Of a stretch of DNA of 64,000 bases, positions 1 through 8,026 are shown piece by piece. The notes beneath the pieces are model-generated. The model made no database searches. It saw nothing but the letters and a program-made list of their open reading frames with translations, and was not told where the DNA came from. Source of the DNA: Actinomadura macrotermitis (GTDB lineage: Bacteria; Actinomycetota; Actinomycetes; Streptosporangiales; Streptosporangiaceae); contig NZ_WEGH01000001.1 in the NCBI RefSeq assembly GCF_009604375.1, positions 558,001 through 622,000 of the forward strand, given 5' to 3'. Within the stretch, counting starts at the first letter, position 1. Each line of letters starts with the position of its first letter. The position numbers were made by a program, and so were the translations under genes.

Positions 1-543
1 GGCCCGGATCTCGGTGTTCTTCGAATGCGCCCGGACCAGCGCGATGACGCCGAAGACCTTGCCGTGCGCGGCGCGCAGCCGCAGCACGAACGTGCGGTCG
101 TAGTCGGCGCCGAACTTGCCCGACATCTCCCGCAGCCAGCCCTTCTGGTCGGCGTTGGGCTCGGTCGGCAGGATCACGTTCAGCCGCTGCGCGGTGGCCC
201 GCGTGTCGGCGTCCAGCCGCATGTGCTGCTCCATGATCATCCCGGCGACCTCCTTGACCCGCGGGCTGGCCGCGCGCTGCTGGGCCTGCTGGCCGGCCGG
301 CATCTCCCACAGCCCGGCCTGGCGGACCTTGACCAGCAGGGTCCGGTCCTCCTCGCTCAGCGGCCCCCACCGGGTCCGGTTCCCGCCCCCTTCGGTCTGG
401 CCGTCGGCGGGCGCGTCCGGGGGGCTCAGCACCACCAGCGCGGCGGCCACGACCGCGACGGCCGCGGCCACCGCGAGCATGAGCCGCCCGCCGGCGGCCC
501 GGGGCAGGGAGCGCAGCCCGGCGATGCCGTAGGACTTTCCCAA
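1..543 (-). CDS. DUF4142 domain protein, 3' end cut by window edge
   Basis: Leftward gene whose C-terminus lies beyond the window. A TTG start at 543 is preceded by GGAGGGAGAGG, a strong ribosome binding site. Residues about 16-40 form one hydrophobic segment (signal peptide or anchor) followed by a short Pro/Gly linker. From about residue 60 the helical, Gln/Arg-rich sequence (motif EQHMRLDADTRA) has the look of DUF4142, a secreted ferritin-like helical bundle of unknown function. It lies downstream of the coupled redox genes at 654-4275 with a gap of about 110 nt that contains a small hairpin. Family call is moderately sure; function unknown. Confidence 0.7.
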   Translation of the reverse strand, partial: MGKSYGIAGLRSLPRAAGGRLMLAVAAAVAVVAAALVVLSPPDAPADGQTEGGGNRTRWGPLSEEDRTLLVKVRQAGLWEMPAGQQAQQRAASPRVKEVAGMIMEQHMRLDADTRATAQRLNVILPTEPNADQKGWLREMSGKFGADYDRTFVLRLRAAHGKVFGVIALVRAHSKNTEIRA

Positions 544-578
544 GGGACCTCTCCCTCCATTCCGCGTGCTTTCCGATC

Positions 579-595
579 CGACCCTCGACGGGTCG
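579..595. repeat. Small hairpin between redox operon and DUF4142 gene
   Basis: CGACCC and GGGTCG flank a 5-nt loop. It lies 36 nt upstream of the DUF4142 start and 59 nt after the upstream stop. It could act as a weak terminator or leader structure; no U-tract is seen. Confidence 0.3.
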
Positions 596-653
596 CTCTG
601 GAATACGCGGACGGGTCGCCCCGGGTTCACCTCTTTTCTTTTTCTACGGCCTC

Positions 654-2168
654 TCAGGAACGGCGCGCGGGTGTCCCGGAAAGGTCGCCGGTCATCCGCA
701 GCGCGAGCGCCGGGCACATCGCGACCGCACGCTGGACGTCCTTTTCCAGCCAGGACGGGACGTCGGTGCCGAGCACCACCGGGAAGCCGTACCGGTCGAG
801 CTGGATCAGCTCGGGCACCAGGTAGGCGCACAGGCCGTGCCCGTCGCAGCGGCTCCAGTCGATGGCGACGCGGCCCTCGCTGCCATCGGGGACCGGCAGC
901 GGCAGCACGCCGAACACCGGCAGCCCGCAGGAGCCGCCGCCCCGGTGGACCTCGATGTCGGCGGCGAACGCCTCGACCGCCGACAGCACGAACCGGGCGG
1001 TGCCGTCGGGGTGGCTGCACGCGCCCCGGCCGCGGCCGATGCCGGCCGCGCGGCGGACGTCGTCCGCGCTGCCCGAGCCGTCGGTCAGCGCGTTCATGGC
1101 GCGGACCACGTCGGGCAGGCCGAGCCGGCACGGCCCGCACTGCCCGGCCGACTGCGCGGCGAGGTAGGAGGCGATCCGGGTGACCTCGCCGAGCGGGCAG
1201 GTGCCCTCGGCGAGCGGCAAGATGATCCCGGCGCCGACGGTGCCGCCGACGGCCTTCATCCCCGCCCGCGACAGCACCGCGCGCCCCACCCCGGCGGGGC
1301 CGAGCCACTGCCCGTGGTAGCCGCCGACGAGCACGCCCGGCCCGGGCGGCACGCCGCAGTGCTCCAGCACGGCGGCGAGCGGCGTGCCATAGGGCGCCTC
1401 GACGACCTGGGTGCCGCCGATCGTGAGCAGCGTGGTGCCGGGCTCCTCGCCGGTGCCGGCCGAGGCGTACAGGTCGGGGCCGAGCGAGGTCAGCACCGCC
1501 AGCTGGGCGAACGTCTCGGTGTTGGACAACAGCGTCGGGCAGCCGTCCACGCCGGACGCGGCGGCGCGGACCTTGCGGCCGGGCGGGATCGGCGTCTCAC
1601 CGTTGATCGCGCGGATCACCGCGCCGCTCTCGCCGGAGATGAACCGCTCGGTGAGCCGGACGACGCGCGCCGCCAGCCGCCGCTCGCCGATCGCGGCGCG
1701 CACCGACCGGGCCGCCTCGTCGCTCTCCACCGCGACCACGATCCGCTGGGTGCCGAGCGCGGACGCGGCGATCTGCGCGCCGTCCAGCACCAGGTGCGGA
1801 GCGCGGCCGAGCAGCACCTTGTCCTTCTGGCTGCCGGGCTCGCCCTCGGCGCCGTTGACGACGACGACGGCGTCCGCGGCGGGGCGGCGGGTCTCGCCTC
1901 GCTCCCCCGGCAGCAGCCCGGCCTGGTCCGCCGAGGGGTGCACGACGCGGGCGGCGACGGCCCGCAGCTTGCGGGCGAAGGGGAACCCGGCGCCGCCGCG
2001 GCCGCGCATGTCGACCTGCTCGCACATCTTCACCAGGTCGTCCAGCGGCGGCAGGCTGAGCCGGCCGTGCACCGCCTGGTGCCGGTCCAGGTCGAGCCGC
2101 TCGAACCGTTCGAAGCCGAGGGTGAGCCGGGGGCCGCCGATGTTGGCGACGGTGATCGCGCGGGTCAT
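654..2168 (-). CDS. NuoF-like FMN/NAD flavoprotein with C-terminal ferredoxin domain
   Basis: 504-residue protein related to the NADH-binding 51-kDa subunit of complex I. GRGGAGFP at residues 56-63 and NGAEGEPGS near 100 are the FMN/NAD signature. Around residues 345-395 lies the [4Fe-4S] region, but the usual CxxCxxC reads AGQCGPC, so the first Cys is Ala; a later Cys (RGACSH) is kept. Residues about 435-500 form a small ferredoxin (CDGHGLC ... CP) like the [3Fe-4S] type that serves P450s. The ATG overlaps the stop of the cytochrome gene (ATGA), so the two are translationally coupled. It probably passes electrons from NAD(P)H to the membrane partner; the acceptor is unknown. Confidence 0.82.
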   Translation of the reverse strand: MTRAITVANIGGPRLTLGFERFERLDLDRHQAVHGRLSLPPLDDLVKMCEQVDMRGRGGAGFPFARKLRAVAARVVHPSADQAGLLPGERGETRRPAADAVVVVNGAEGEPGSQKDKVLLGRAPHLVLDGAQIAASALGTQRIVVAVESDEAARSVRAAIGERRLAARVVRLTERFISGESGAVIRAINGETPIPPGRKVRAAASGVDGCPTLLSNTETFAQLAVLTSLGPDLYASAGTGEEPGTTLLTIGGTQVVEAPYGTPLAAVLEHCGVPPGPGVLVGGYHGQWLGPAGVGRAVLSRAGMKAVGGTVGAGIILPLAEGTCPLGEVTRIASYLAAQSAGQCGPCRLGLPDVVRAMNALTDGSGSADDVRRAAGIGRGRGACSHPDGTARFVLSAVEAFAADIEVHRGGGSCGLPVFGVLPLPVPDGSEGRVAIDWSRCDGHGLCAYLVPELIQLDRYGFPVVLGTDVPSWLEKDVQRAVAMCPALALRMTGDLSGTPARRS

Positions 2169-2905
2169 CGCACCGTCTCGCCCTCGCCGGCCGGCGTGCG
2201 CACCGCGCCCCGCGCGGGGGCGCGGGTGCGCACGGCGGCGGGCGGGCCGATCCCCGCGCCGGCCCGCCGCACCTCGCGCGGCCGCACCACCACGATCATG
2301 CGGGTGAGCAGGGCGAGCGCGACGCCCGCCAGGCACAGCACGTAGGAGAGGGTGACCCAGGGCGCGGCGGCGCGGCCGGCGGTGAGGCCGTGCCCGATCG
2401 CCAGCGGCCAGGAGACGTAGGCGAGCGCGTGCATCGACCGCCACGCCCAGGGGCGGCCTCGGACGGCGAACCGGGCGCGCAGCAGGCCCGTCGCCACGAC
2501 CGCCAGCATCAGGTCGAAGGCGAGCGCGCCGAGGCCGACCGGGCCGGTCCCGGGCAGCACGGCCTGCGCCGGGGCGGCCAGGCCGCCGAGCACCTTGACC
2601 AGCAGGTGCGCGACGACGAACGTCACCGCCAGCACCGACGCGGCGCGGTGCGCGCCCTGCGCGAGGACCCGGTGCCGGATGCCGAGGACGAGCCGCTCGG
2701 TGGCCAGCAGCCCGCCCACCACCGCGGCGGTCAGCGCCAGCAGGGTGAACACGCCCGCGTAGAAGGACAGGAAGCGCTGCGCGCCGGCCGCCAGGACGGC
2801 GCCGGGCGGGGTCGCCGCGCCGGCCAGCACCGCGAGGGCGCCGATGACCACGGCGCGCAGCGCCCAGGCCGGCACGAGCGGATCGTCACTGCTGTGGGTC
2901 TTCAC
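2165..2905 (-). CDS. Ferric-reductase-like transmembrane cytochrome b protein
   Basis: 246-residue integral membrane protein with about six hydrophobic segments. Two helices carry paired histidines (H-x13-H in the third, H-x12-H in the fifth), the spacing expected for two b hemes in ferric-reductase-like/cytochrome b561-type domains. The N-terminus is short and charged (KTHSSDD) and the C-terminus is a Pro/Arg-rich cytoplasmic tail. The GTG start at 2905 overlaps the stop of the M23-like gene (GTGA) and follows a GGAG site. The next gene encodes a flavin/Fe-S protein that could reduce these hemes. No FAD/NAD domain is fused, unlike true ferric reductases, so the acceptor is not known. Confidence 0.78.
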   Translation of the reverse strand: MKTHSSDDPLVPAWALRAVVIGALAVLAGAATPPGAVLAAGAQRFLSFYAGVFTLLALTAAVVGGLLATERLVLGIRHRVLAQGAHRAASVLAVTFVVAHLLVKVLGGLAAPAQAVLPGTGPVGLGALAFDLMLAVVATGLLRARFAVRGRPWAWRSMHALAYVSWPLAIGHGLTAGRAAAPWVTLSYVLCLAGVALALLTRMIVVVRPREVRRAGAGIGPPAAVRTRAPARGAVRTPAGEGETVR

Positions 2906-4275
2906 TTCTCGGACTCCTTCGTCTTGGTCGCCTTGGGCGCCGGGCGTTCGCCGGGCGCGGGGCGGGGCGGCGTGCCCGCGGGCACCGGCCCGAGGTTGGC
3001 CAGCAGCCCGCCGGGAAGCGCCTGCAGGTCGCCGCGCTCGGCATAGCCGAGCAGCGGGCGGGCGCGCTCGTGGAAGGTCCAGCCGCCGATCAGCGCGCCG
3101 TCCACCGGGACGGCGTCGGCGCCGCGCCGCAGCGCGAAGCCGACCTCGGGGCGGCGGGCCGGGGCGCCGCCGCAGGGGCGGGCGGTGCCGGTGCGGCCGA
3201 GGACGTCGCCGCGCCGCACCACGCTGCCGCCGCGCAGCGGGCTGACGTCGCGCAGCCCGTCGTAGGTGGTGGCGACGCCGCTGCCGTGCACGACCATGAC
3301 GAGGCCGCCGCCGCAGAAGCGGTAGAGGCGGCCGTCGCCGGCGGCGCGGACGCGGCCGTCGCCGCCGCTGAAGGCGAGCACGCCGAGCGGCCGGCCGGAG
3401 GAAGGGGTGTCCAGCGACCAGGCCGCGCCGGTGGCCCAGGGCAGCATCAGGCCGTCGCCGGGGGCGCGGCCGTCCAGCGCGGCGGCCGCCTGCGCCGCGG
3501 TGACGGCGCTGAAGCGGCGGAGCGCGGCGGCCTCGCCGGGCGACATGACCGACACCGGCATCCGCGCGGTGAGCGCGCCGAACGCCGGGGTGCCCGACAG
3601 GGCGATCCGCCAGCGGCCGGGCGTCCAGCGGGCGGCGAAGAAGGCCGTCTGCGGCGCGGCGGTACGGGTCGCCGGGACCGGGACCGCGGTGGTGCCGAAC
3701 GCCCAGGCGCGGTCGCCGCTGGTGCGGTCGATCTCCACCAGCGGCGGCCGGTCGGAGGCGGCGCCGTAGTCCTGGCGGGCGGCGGGGCCGCGCTCGTCGA
3801 CGGTGAGGGTGCGCACCTCGCCGGTGAGGGCCCGCAGATCGGGGGCGGCGGGCGCGGGCGTGCGGGCCGGCGCGGGGACGGCCCGGTGCGGGCGCCCGCG
3901 CTCGGGGGCGGCGGTCTTGCGGCGGGGCTGCGCGGCCAGGCCGCGCCGGGCGCCCGCCGGGCCGGTGGCGCCGATCGTGCCGCCGTCCAGCAGGTCGCGC
4001 TCGACCACGGCCAGCAGGGCCAGGCCGATCACGACGGACAGCACGAACGCGCCGGTGCTCAGCCGGTCGACAGCGCCGGACGAGCGGCGCGGCCGTGCCC
4101 GGGAACGCCGTGCCCGCGGCCGGGCCGCGTCCGGCGCGGGTGGGCGCCGGGTCCGGGACGGGCCGTCGCCGAGCCGCCGGGGCCGCCGCCGCTCCGGCTG
4201 CCGCCGGGCGGCCTTGCGCGGCCGGGTGGACGGTTTCGCCCAAAAGGCATCATGCGTGGTGTCGCTTCGCGCCAT
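2902..4275 (-). CDS. Membrane-anchored M23/LasA-like protein lacking zinc ligands
   Basis: 457 residues: a basic, Arg/Pro-rich N-terminus (1-75), one transmembrane helix (about 76-98), a Pro/Ala linker, then an extracytoplasmic domain. The region from WSLDTP through GRTGTA and ARPCGG follows the LasA-type M23 fold, but where active members have PHVHF this protein has PEVGF, so both histidines of that zinc site are gone. It is therefore probably a binding or scaffold protein rather than a peptidase. Start ATG at 4275 follows AGGAGAGG. It is the first gene of the coupled trio with the cytochrome and NuoF-like genes. Fold assignment is inferred from motif order. Confidence 0.62.
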   Translation of the reverse strand: MARSDTTHDAFWAKPSTRPRKAARRQPERRRPRRLGDGPSRTRRPPAPDAARPRARRSRARPRRSSGAVDRLSTGAFVLSVVIGLALLAVVERDLLDGGTIGATGPAGARRGLAAQPRRKTAAPERGRPHRAVPAPARTPAPAAPDLRALTGEVRTLTVDERGPAARQDYGAASDRPPLVEIDRTSGDRAWAFGTTAVPVPATRTAAPQTAFFAARWTPGRWRIALSGTPAFGALTARMPVSVMSPGEAAALRRFSAVTAAQAAAALDGRAPGDGLMLPWATGAAWSLDTPSSGRPLGVLAFSGGDGRVRAAGDGRLYRFCGGGLVMVVHGSGVATTYDGLRDVSPLRGGSVVRRGDVLGRTGTARPCGGAPARRPEVGFALRRGADAVPVDGALIGGWTFHERARPLLGYAERGDLQALPGGLLANLGPVPAGTPPRPAPGERPAPKATKTKESEK

Positions 4276-4436
4276 GCCCTCTCCTGTGGAGAGGCCGGAG
4301 GGCGAGCGAACGCCGGGAGGTTCCCTGAGACGGTGCGGACACGGCCGCCGGAGCCCGCTCAGCTCCTGCCGCGCCCGTCAATCCCGGAGCATACGCCCCA
4401 AGGGCCGCTTTGGTGCCGGATGGCGCCGGAAATCCG

Positions 4437-5078
4437 TCAGGGCCGGGCGGCCGCGGCGGAGTTCTCCAGGGCACTACGCGCGAACGCCATGACATGTTCA
4501 CGCATCGCGGCGGCGGATCCGGGGTCGTCCACCGAGACCCCGAGCAGCGTCGCGAGCTGCGGCATCGCCATCGGCATCATCGCCAGGGCCTTCAGCGTGA
4601 GCAGCAGCCGCCCGTCCTCGTCGGAGGGCTCGTGGCCGAGGGAGGCGGCCAGCGCGTCGCGCTTGCCCTGGCAGAGGTCCATCCGCCACTGCTGCTCGGG
4701 CAGCTGCATGTCGCGGCCCTGCAGGGCCTCCCACGACAGCAGGCGGAGCAGCGAGGGGTGCTCGCGGTAGTAGTCGAACAGCCGGCCCACGTACTCGGCC
4801 GGATCGTCCGCGGGCGAGGCGGTGACCTCGGCGAACTCGTCGAGCGCGAGCTTCATCACCGCGTCGAAGAGCTTCTCCTTGTTGCCGAAGTAGCCGTAGA
4901 TGCGCTCCTTGTTCACGCCGGCGCGGCGGGCGATCCGGTCGACCCGGGCGCCGGCGACGCCGTGCTCGGCGAACTCGTCCCGGGCGGCGTGCAGCAGGGC
5001 CTCTTTAGTGGAGGCGACTCGGGTGGAGGTGACGCGGGTGGAGGCGGCTCGGGTGGACGCGGCGTCGTTTCTGGACAT
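4437..5078 (-). CDS. TetR-family transcriptional repressor
   Basis: 213 residues. An N-terminal helix-turn-helix domain (about residues 22-68, with RVDRIARRAGVNKERIYGYFGNKEKL) is followed by a helical ligand-binding domain ending in SALENSAAAARP. It is divergent from an MFS exporter gene 73 bp away. Two perfect palindromes lie in the gap, so it probably represses the exporter and itself until a ligand binds. A TATGCT -10 box ends 6 nt before the ATG, so the transcript is probably leaderless. The first 20 residues contain a pentapeptide repeat (STRVA-like) produced by a 15-bp tandem DNA repeat. Confidence 0.9.
   Translation of the reverse strand: MSRNDAASTRAASTRVTSTRVASTKEALLHAARDEFAEHGVAGARVDRIARRAGVNKERIYGYFGNKEKLFDAVMKLALDEFAEVTASPADDPAEYVGRLFDYYREHPSLLRLLSWEALQGRDMQLPEQQWRMDLCQGKRDALAASLGHEPSDEDGRLLLTLKALAMMPMAMPQLATLLGVSVDDPGSAAAMREHVMAFARSALENSAAAARP
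5008..5058. repeat. 15-bp tandem repeat in the tetR N-terminal codons
   Basis: Three units (5008-5022, 5023-5037, 5038-5052) of the form GTGGAGGCGACTCGG with 2-3 changes each, plus a partial fourth. The period is five codons, so units can be gained or lost in frame. The encoded stretch precedes the helix-turn-helix and is probably disordered. Confidence 0.8.
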
Positions 5079-5101
5079 GGCGGCAGCATACCGGAACTGC
5101 G

Positions 5102-5115
5102 ACCAACTAGTTGGT
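5102..5115. promoter_or_regulatory. Operator palindrome O1
   Basis: ACCAACTAGTTGGT is a perfect 14-bp palindrome that touches the exporter -35 and lies where the tetR -35 should be. It shares the core CCAAC...GTTGG with O2; centres are 19 bp apart. A typical TetR-family site. Confidence 0.75.
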
Positions 5116-5121
5116 TGACAT

Positions 5122-5133
5122 CCAACCGGTTGG
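5122..5133. promoter_or_regulatory. Operator palindrome O2
   Basis: CCAACCGGTTGG is a perfect 12-bp palindrome between the -35 and -10 of the exporter promoter. A repressor here would block RNA polymerase directly. Confidence 0.75.
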
Positions 5134-5150
5134 TTGGCATGCTTCCGGCC

Positions 5151-6380
5151 ATGGCACCACGCACCGCTCCCCCCGTCCCGTCCGTCACCACCACCACACC
5201 CACCACCGCGCCTGCCACCACAGCGCCCGCCACCGCAGCGCTTGCCACCACGGGCTTCGCCCCCTTCGGCCGCACCGCCGCGGTGCTCGCGGTCACCGCC
5301 CTGCTCGCCACCTCCCAGCTCTACGGGATGATCCCGCTGCTCGGCTCCGTCGCCACCGACTGGCACACCCCGCCCGCCGGGCTGACCTGGCTGGTCAGCG
5401 CGTTCGGGTTCGGCTACGCGGCCGGCTTCCTGCTCTTCGGCCCGCTGTCGGACCGGCTCGGCCGCCGCCGCGTGATCGTCGCCGGCGTCGCCGCGACCGC
5501 CGTCAGCACCGCCCTGGTCGCCCTCGCCGGCTCCCCCGGCCCCGGCCTGGCGCTGCGCGCGCTGCAGGGGCTGACGATCGGCGCGTTCCCGCCGGTCGCG
5601 ATGGCCTACATCGGCGAGCGCGTCGAGCCGCACCGCCGCCTGGTCACCGTCACCACGATGACCACCGGGTTCCTGGCCTCCGCCGTCCTCGGCCAGCTCG
5701 CCGCGCAGGGCCTGGTCGCCACGCTCGGCTGGCGGTCGTTCTTCCTGGCCGGCGCGGGGGCGTTCGCGCTCGCCGCCGTCGCGCTGCGCTGGGCCCTGCT
5801 GCCCGACGGGCCCTCCACCGGCGCGTCCCCGCTCGCGGCCTACCGCGCCATGGCCACGCTGGTGCGCGCCCCGGGCCTGCGGCTGCTGTACCTGGCCACG
5901 CCGGTCGTCCTCGGCTCGTTCGTGGCGGTCTACACCGGGCTGCAGCTCACCGGCACCACCGGGCTGCTCGAGCTGCGCGCGAGCGCGCTGCCGGTGATCC
6001 TGGCGATCCCCTTCCTGACCCCGCGCCTGGCCCGCGTCCCCGGGCCGCGCCGGATCGCGCTCGCGCTGTTCACCGCGGCGGCCGGGACGGCCCTGGTCGG
6101 CCTGCTGCACCCGGGCACGCTGCTCCTGGCGCTGCTGCTCATGGTCGTCACGGCCGGCATCGCCACGGCCGCCCCCGGCCTGATCGACACGATCGGCTCG
6201 CGGGCGGGCGCGGTCCGCGCCCCGGCGGTGTCGCTGTTCACCGCGCTGCTGTTCGTCGGCGCGAGCCTCGGCCCGCAGGTCGCGGCGGCCCTCACCGGGC
6301 ACGGCCTGGCCGCGCTCGCCCTGGTGCTGGCCGCGCTGCTGGGCGGCGGCGCCCTGCTGGCGCTGGCGTCCCGGCGCTAG
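5151..6380 (+). CDS. MFS drug-type efflux transporter
   Basis: 409-residue major facilitator with about twelve hydrophobic segments. The loop between helices 2 and 3 carries the family signature GPLSDRLGRRRV. The first 35 residues are Thr/Pro/Ala-rich and low in complexity. Its control by an adjacent TetR regulator with two operators suggests inducible export of a small toxic compound. Two ATG codons are possible, 5139 and 5151; 5151 was chosen because the promoter predicts transcription starting there, giving a leaderless message. Its stop overlaps the convergent PBP stop within CTAG. Confidence 0.88.
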   Translation: MAPRTAPPVPSVTTTTPTTAPATTAPATAALATTGFAPFGRTAAVLAVTALLATSQLYGMIPLLGSVATDWHTPPAGLTWLVSAFGFGYAAGFLLFGPLSDRLGRRRVIVAGVAATAVSTALVALAGSPGPGLALRALQGLTIGAFPPVAMAYIGERVEPHRRLVTVTTMTTGFLASAVLGQLAAQGLVATLGWRSFFLAGAGAFALAAVALRWALLPDGPSTGASPLAAYRAMATLVRAPGLRLLYLATPVVLGSFVAVYTGLQLTGTTGLLELRASALPVILAIPFLTPRLARVPGPRRIALALFTAAAGTALVGLLHPGTLLLALLLMVVTAGIATAAPGLIDTIGSRAGAVRAPAVSLFTALLFVGASLGPQVAAALTGHGLAALALVLAALLGGGALLALASRR

Positions 6381-7936
6381 AGACCGCGCAGGAAGCGGGC
6401 GGCGATCGGGGCCGCGACCTTCGGCCCCGACCCGCCCGCCTCCGCGAAGACCGCGAAGGCCAGGTCCCCCTTGAAGCCGATGAACCAGGCGTGCGCATCG
6501 CCGTTGTCGCTGAACTCGGCGGTGCCGGTCTTGCCGGCGGTCCCGGCGGGCAGGCCCGCCCCGGCGGCGGTGCCCTCGGTGACGACGGCCCGCATCATCG
6601 CCCGCAGCGCCGCCGCGCCCGGCACGTCGCGCTCGGGTCCCGGCTCGGCGCCGACCTTGCGCAGGTCCTTGGCGGCCAGCAGGCGCGGCGCACGCCAGGT
6701 GCCGTCGGCGACGGCGGCCGCGACGCTCGCCATCATCAGCGGGCTGGCCACCACGCGGCCCTGCCCGAAGGACGCCTCGGCCAGCTCGGCGCCGCTGCGG
6801 GGGTCGGGGAAGTCCCCGGTCGCCGCGCCCGTCCCCGGCTTCAGCCGCACCCCGAACCCGAAGGCGCTCGCGGCGCGCCCCAGCTTGCCGCCGCCGAGCC
6901 GGTCGACGGCCAGCCGCGCGAAGGTGGTGTTGCAGGACTGGGCGAACGCGCCGCGCAGCGTGGTGGCGCCGAGCGCCGAGCCCTCGTGGTTGCGGATCGT
7001 GCGCTGGGCGGCGACGACGCCCGCCGGGCAGTCCGCGCCGCTCCCGGCGCCCATCCCGTCCGCGATCAGCGCCCCGGCGGTGACGACCTTGAAGGTCGAG
7101 CCCGGCGGGTAGCCGCCGACGAACGCGCCCTGCCCGCCGAGCTGGTCGGCGACCGCGAGCACCGCCCCGGTGGACGGCCGCAGCGCCACGATCGCGGTCC
7201 GCTGCGGGCGTCCCTGCACGGCCCGCTCCGCGGCGGCCTGCACGTCCCGGTCGATCGTGGTGCGCAGCCTGGCGCTCTGCTTGACGGCCAGCAGCTTCAC
7301 CCGCTGCGGCTTGCCGCCCGCCTCGGTGGCCTCCACGGCCCATCCGCTGTGGCCGTCCGCCTCGTCGTCGTCACCCTCCTCGACGAGCCGGTCCCCGAGC
7401 TCGGTCAGGTAGGGGTCCAGCAGCCCGCCCTCGGGCAGCGCCCTGCCGTCGGCGGCGACGAAGGCGACCGCGGGCACCTCGACCCGGGTGAGCCGCCAGG
7501 TCGCCGGGCGCTTCAGGCCCGGGTAGAGGGTGTCGGGCGACCAGAGCACCTTCCACCGCCCGTCCACCCGGCCGAGCCGCAGCGTGGCGCGAAAGCTCCA
7601 CGTCCCGTGCCCGGCCAGGTCGCGGGACACCTGGAAGGACGCCTGCGCCTGGTCGGCGCCGGATTGGACGACCGGGTCGGGCCGCAGCTCGACCGAGACC
7701 ACCGACAGGCCCTGCGACAGCGCCCGGTGCTGATCGGCGAAGTCGGCGGGCGGGGCGTCCGCCAGCCGCGCCATTTTGGTGAAGGAGCCCTGGCGCCAGG
7801 CGGCGAAGTACTCCTGCGCGACCTGCTGCGGCCCGCGCGCCGCGCGCCGGCCCGAGATCGCGAAGCTAGCGACCACCCCGCCCGTCAGGGCGGCGACCAG
7901 CACCACCAGCAGCACGACGATCCCCCGTGCGCGCAT
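6377..7936 (-). CDS. Class B penicillin-binding protein (transpeptidase)
   Basis: 519 residues. A membrane anchor (about 5-28) is followed by an NTF2-like MecA-N domain (about 35-145), a short dimerisation region and the transpeptidase domain. Active-site motifs are present: S280-TFK, S334-CN and K469-TG. This is the layout of MecA_N-type PBPs that cross-link peptidoglycan outside the membrane; members are often less beta-lactam-sensitive, which cannot be judged here. A GAGGGG site precedes the ATG. It is monocistronic and convergent with the MFS gene. Confidence 0.9.
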   Translation of the reverse strand: MRARGIVVLLVVLVAALTGGVVASFAISGRRAARGPQQVAQEYFAAWRQGSFTKMARLADAPPADFADQHRALSQGLSVVSVELRPDPVVQSGADQAQASFQVSRDLAGHGTWSFRATLRLGRVDGRWKVLWSPDTLYPGLKRPATWRLTRVEVPAVAFVAADGRALPEGGLLDPYLTELGDRLVEEGDDDEADGHSGWAVEATEAGGKPQRVKLLAVKQSARLRTTIDRDVQAAAERAVQGRPQRTAIVALRPSTGAVLAVADQLGGQGAFVGGYPPGSTFKVVTAGALIADGMGAGSGADCPAGVVAAQRTIRNHEGSALGATTLRGAFAQSCNTTFARLAVDRLGGGKLGRAASAFGFGVRLKPGTGAATGDFPDPRSGAELAEASFGQGRVVASPLMMASVAAAVADGTWRAPRLLAAKDLRKVGAEPGPERDVPGAAALRAMMRAVVTEGTAAGAGLPAGTAGKTGTAEFSDNGDAHAWFIGFKGDLAFAVFAEAGGSGPKVAAPIAARFLRGL

Positions 7937-8026
7937 CCGAACCCCTCTGACAGCCAGTTATGGACCCTGTCATCACAGCGTTCACTGGCAACGATCCGGC
8001 GTCGGAACCGCTACATTCAGGGATCT

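Larger units (their letters stand above)
5085..5143. promoter_or_regulatory. Divergent tetR/MFS promoters
   Basis: Leftward: TATGCT (5085-5090 complement) is a -10 ending 6 nt before the tetR ATG. Rightward: TTGACA at 5115-5120 is a perfect -35, followed after 17 nt by CATGCT at 5138-5143 as a poor -10; transcription would start at about 5150-5151, on the second candidate ATG of the exporter gene. The two operators overlap these elements. Confidence 0.6.

Noticed and set aside
4437-7343. Very long leftward frame of 968 codons through tetR, MFS and PBP
   Set aside because: Only the tetR part has real protein character; the rest is Arg/Gly-rich antisense of the MFS gene and out-of-frame PBP, a by-product of high GC.
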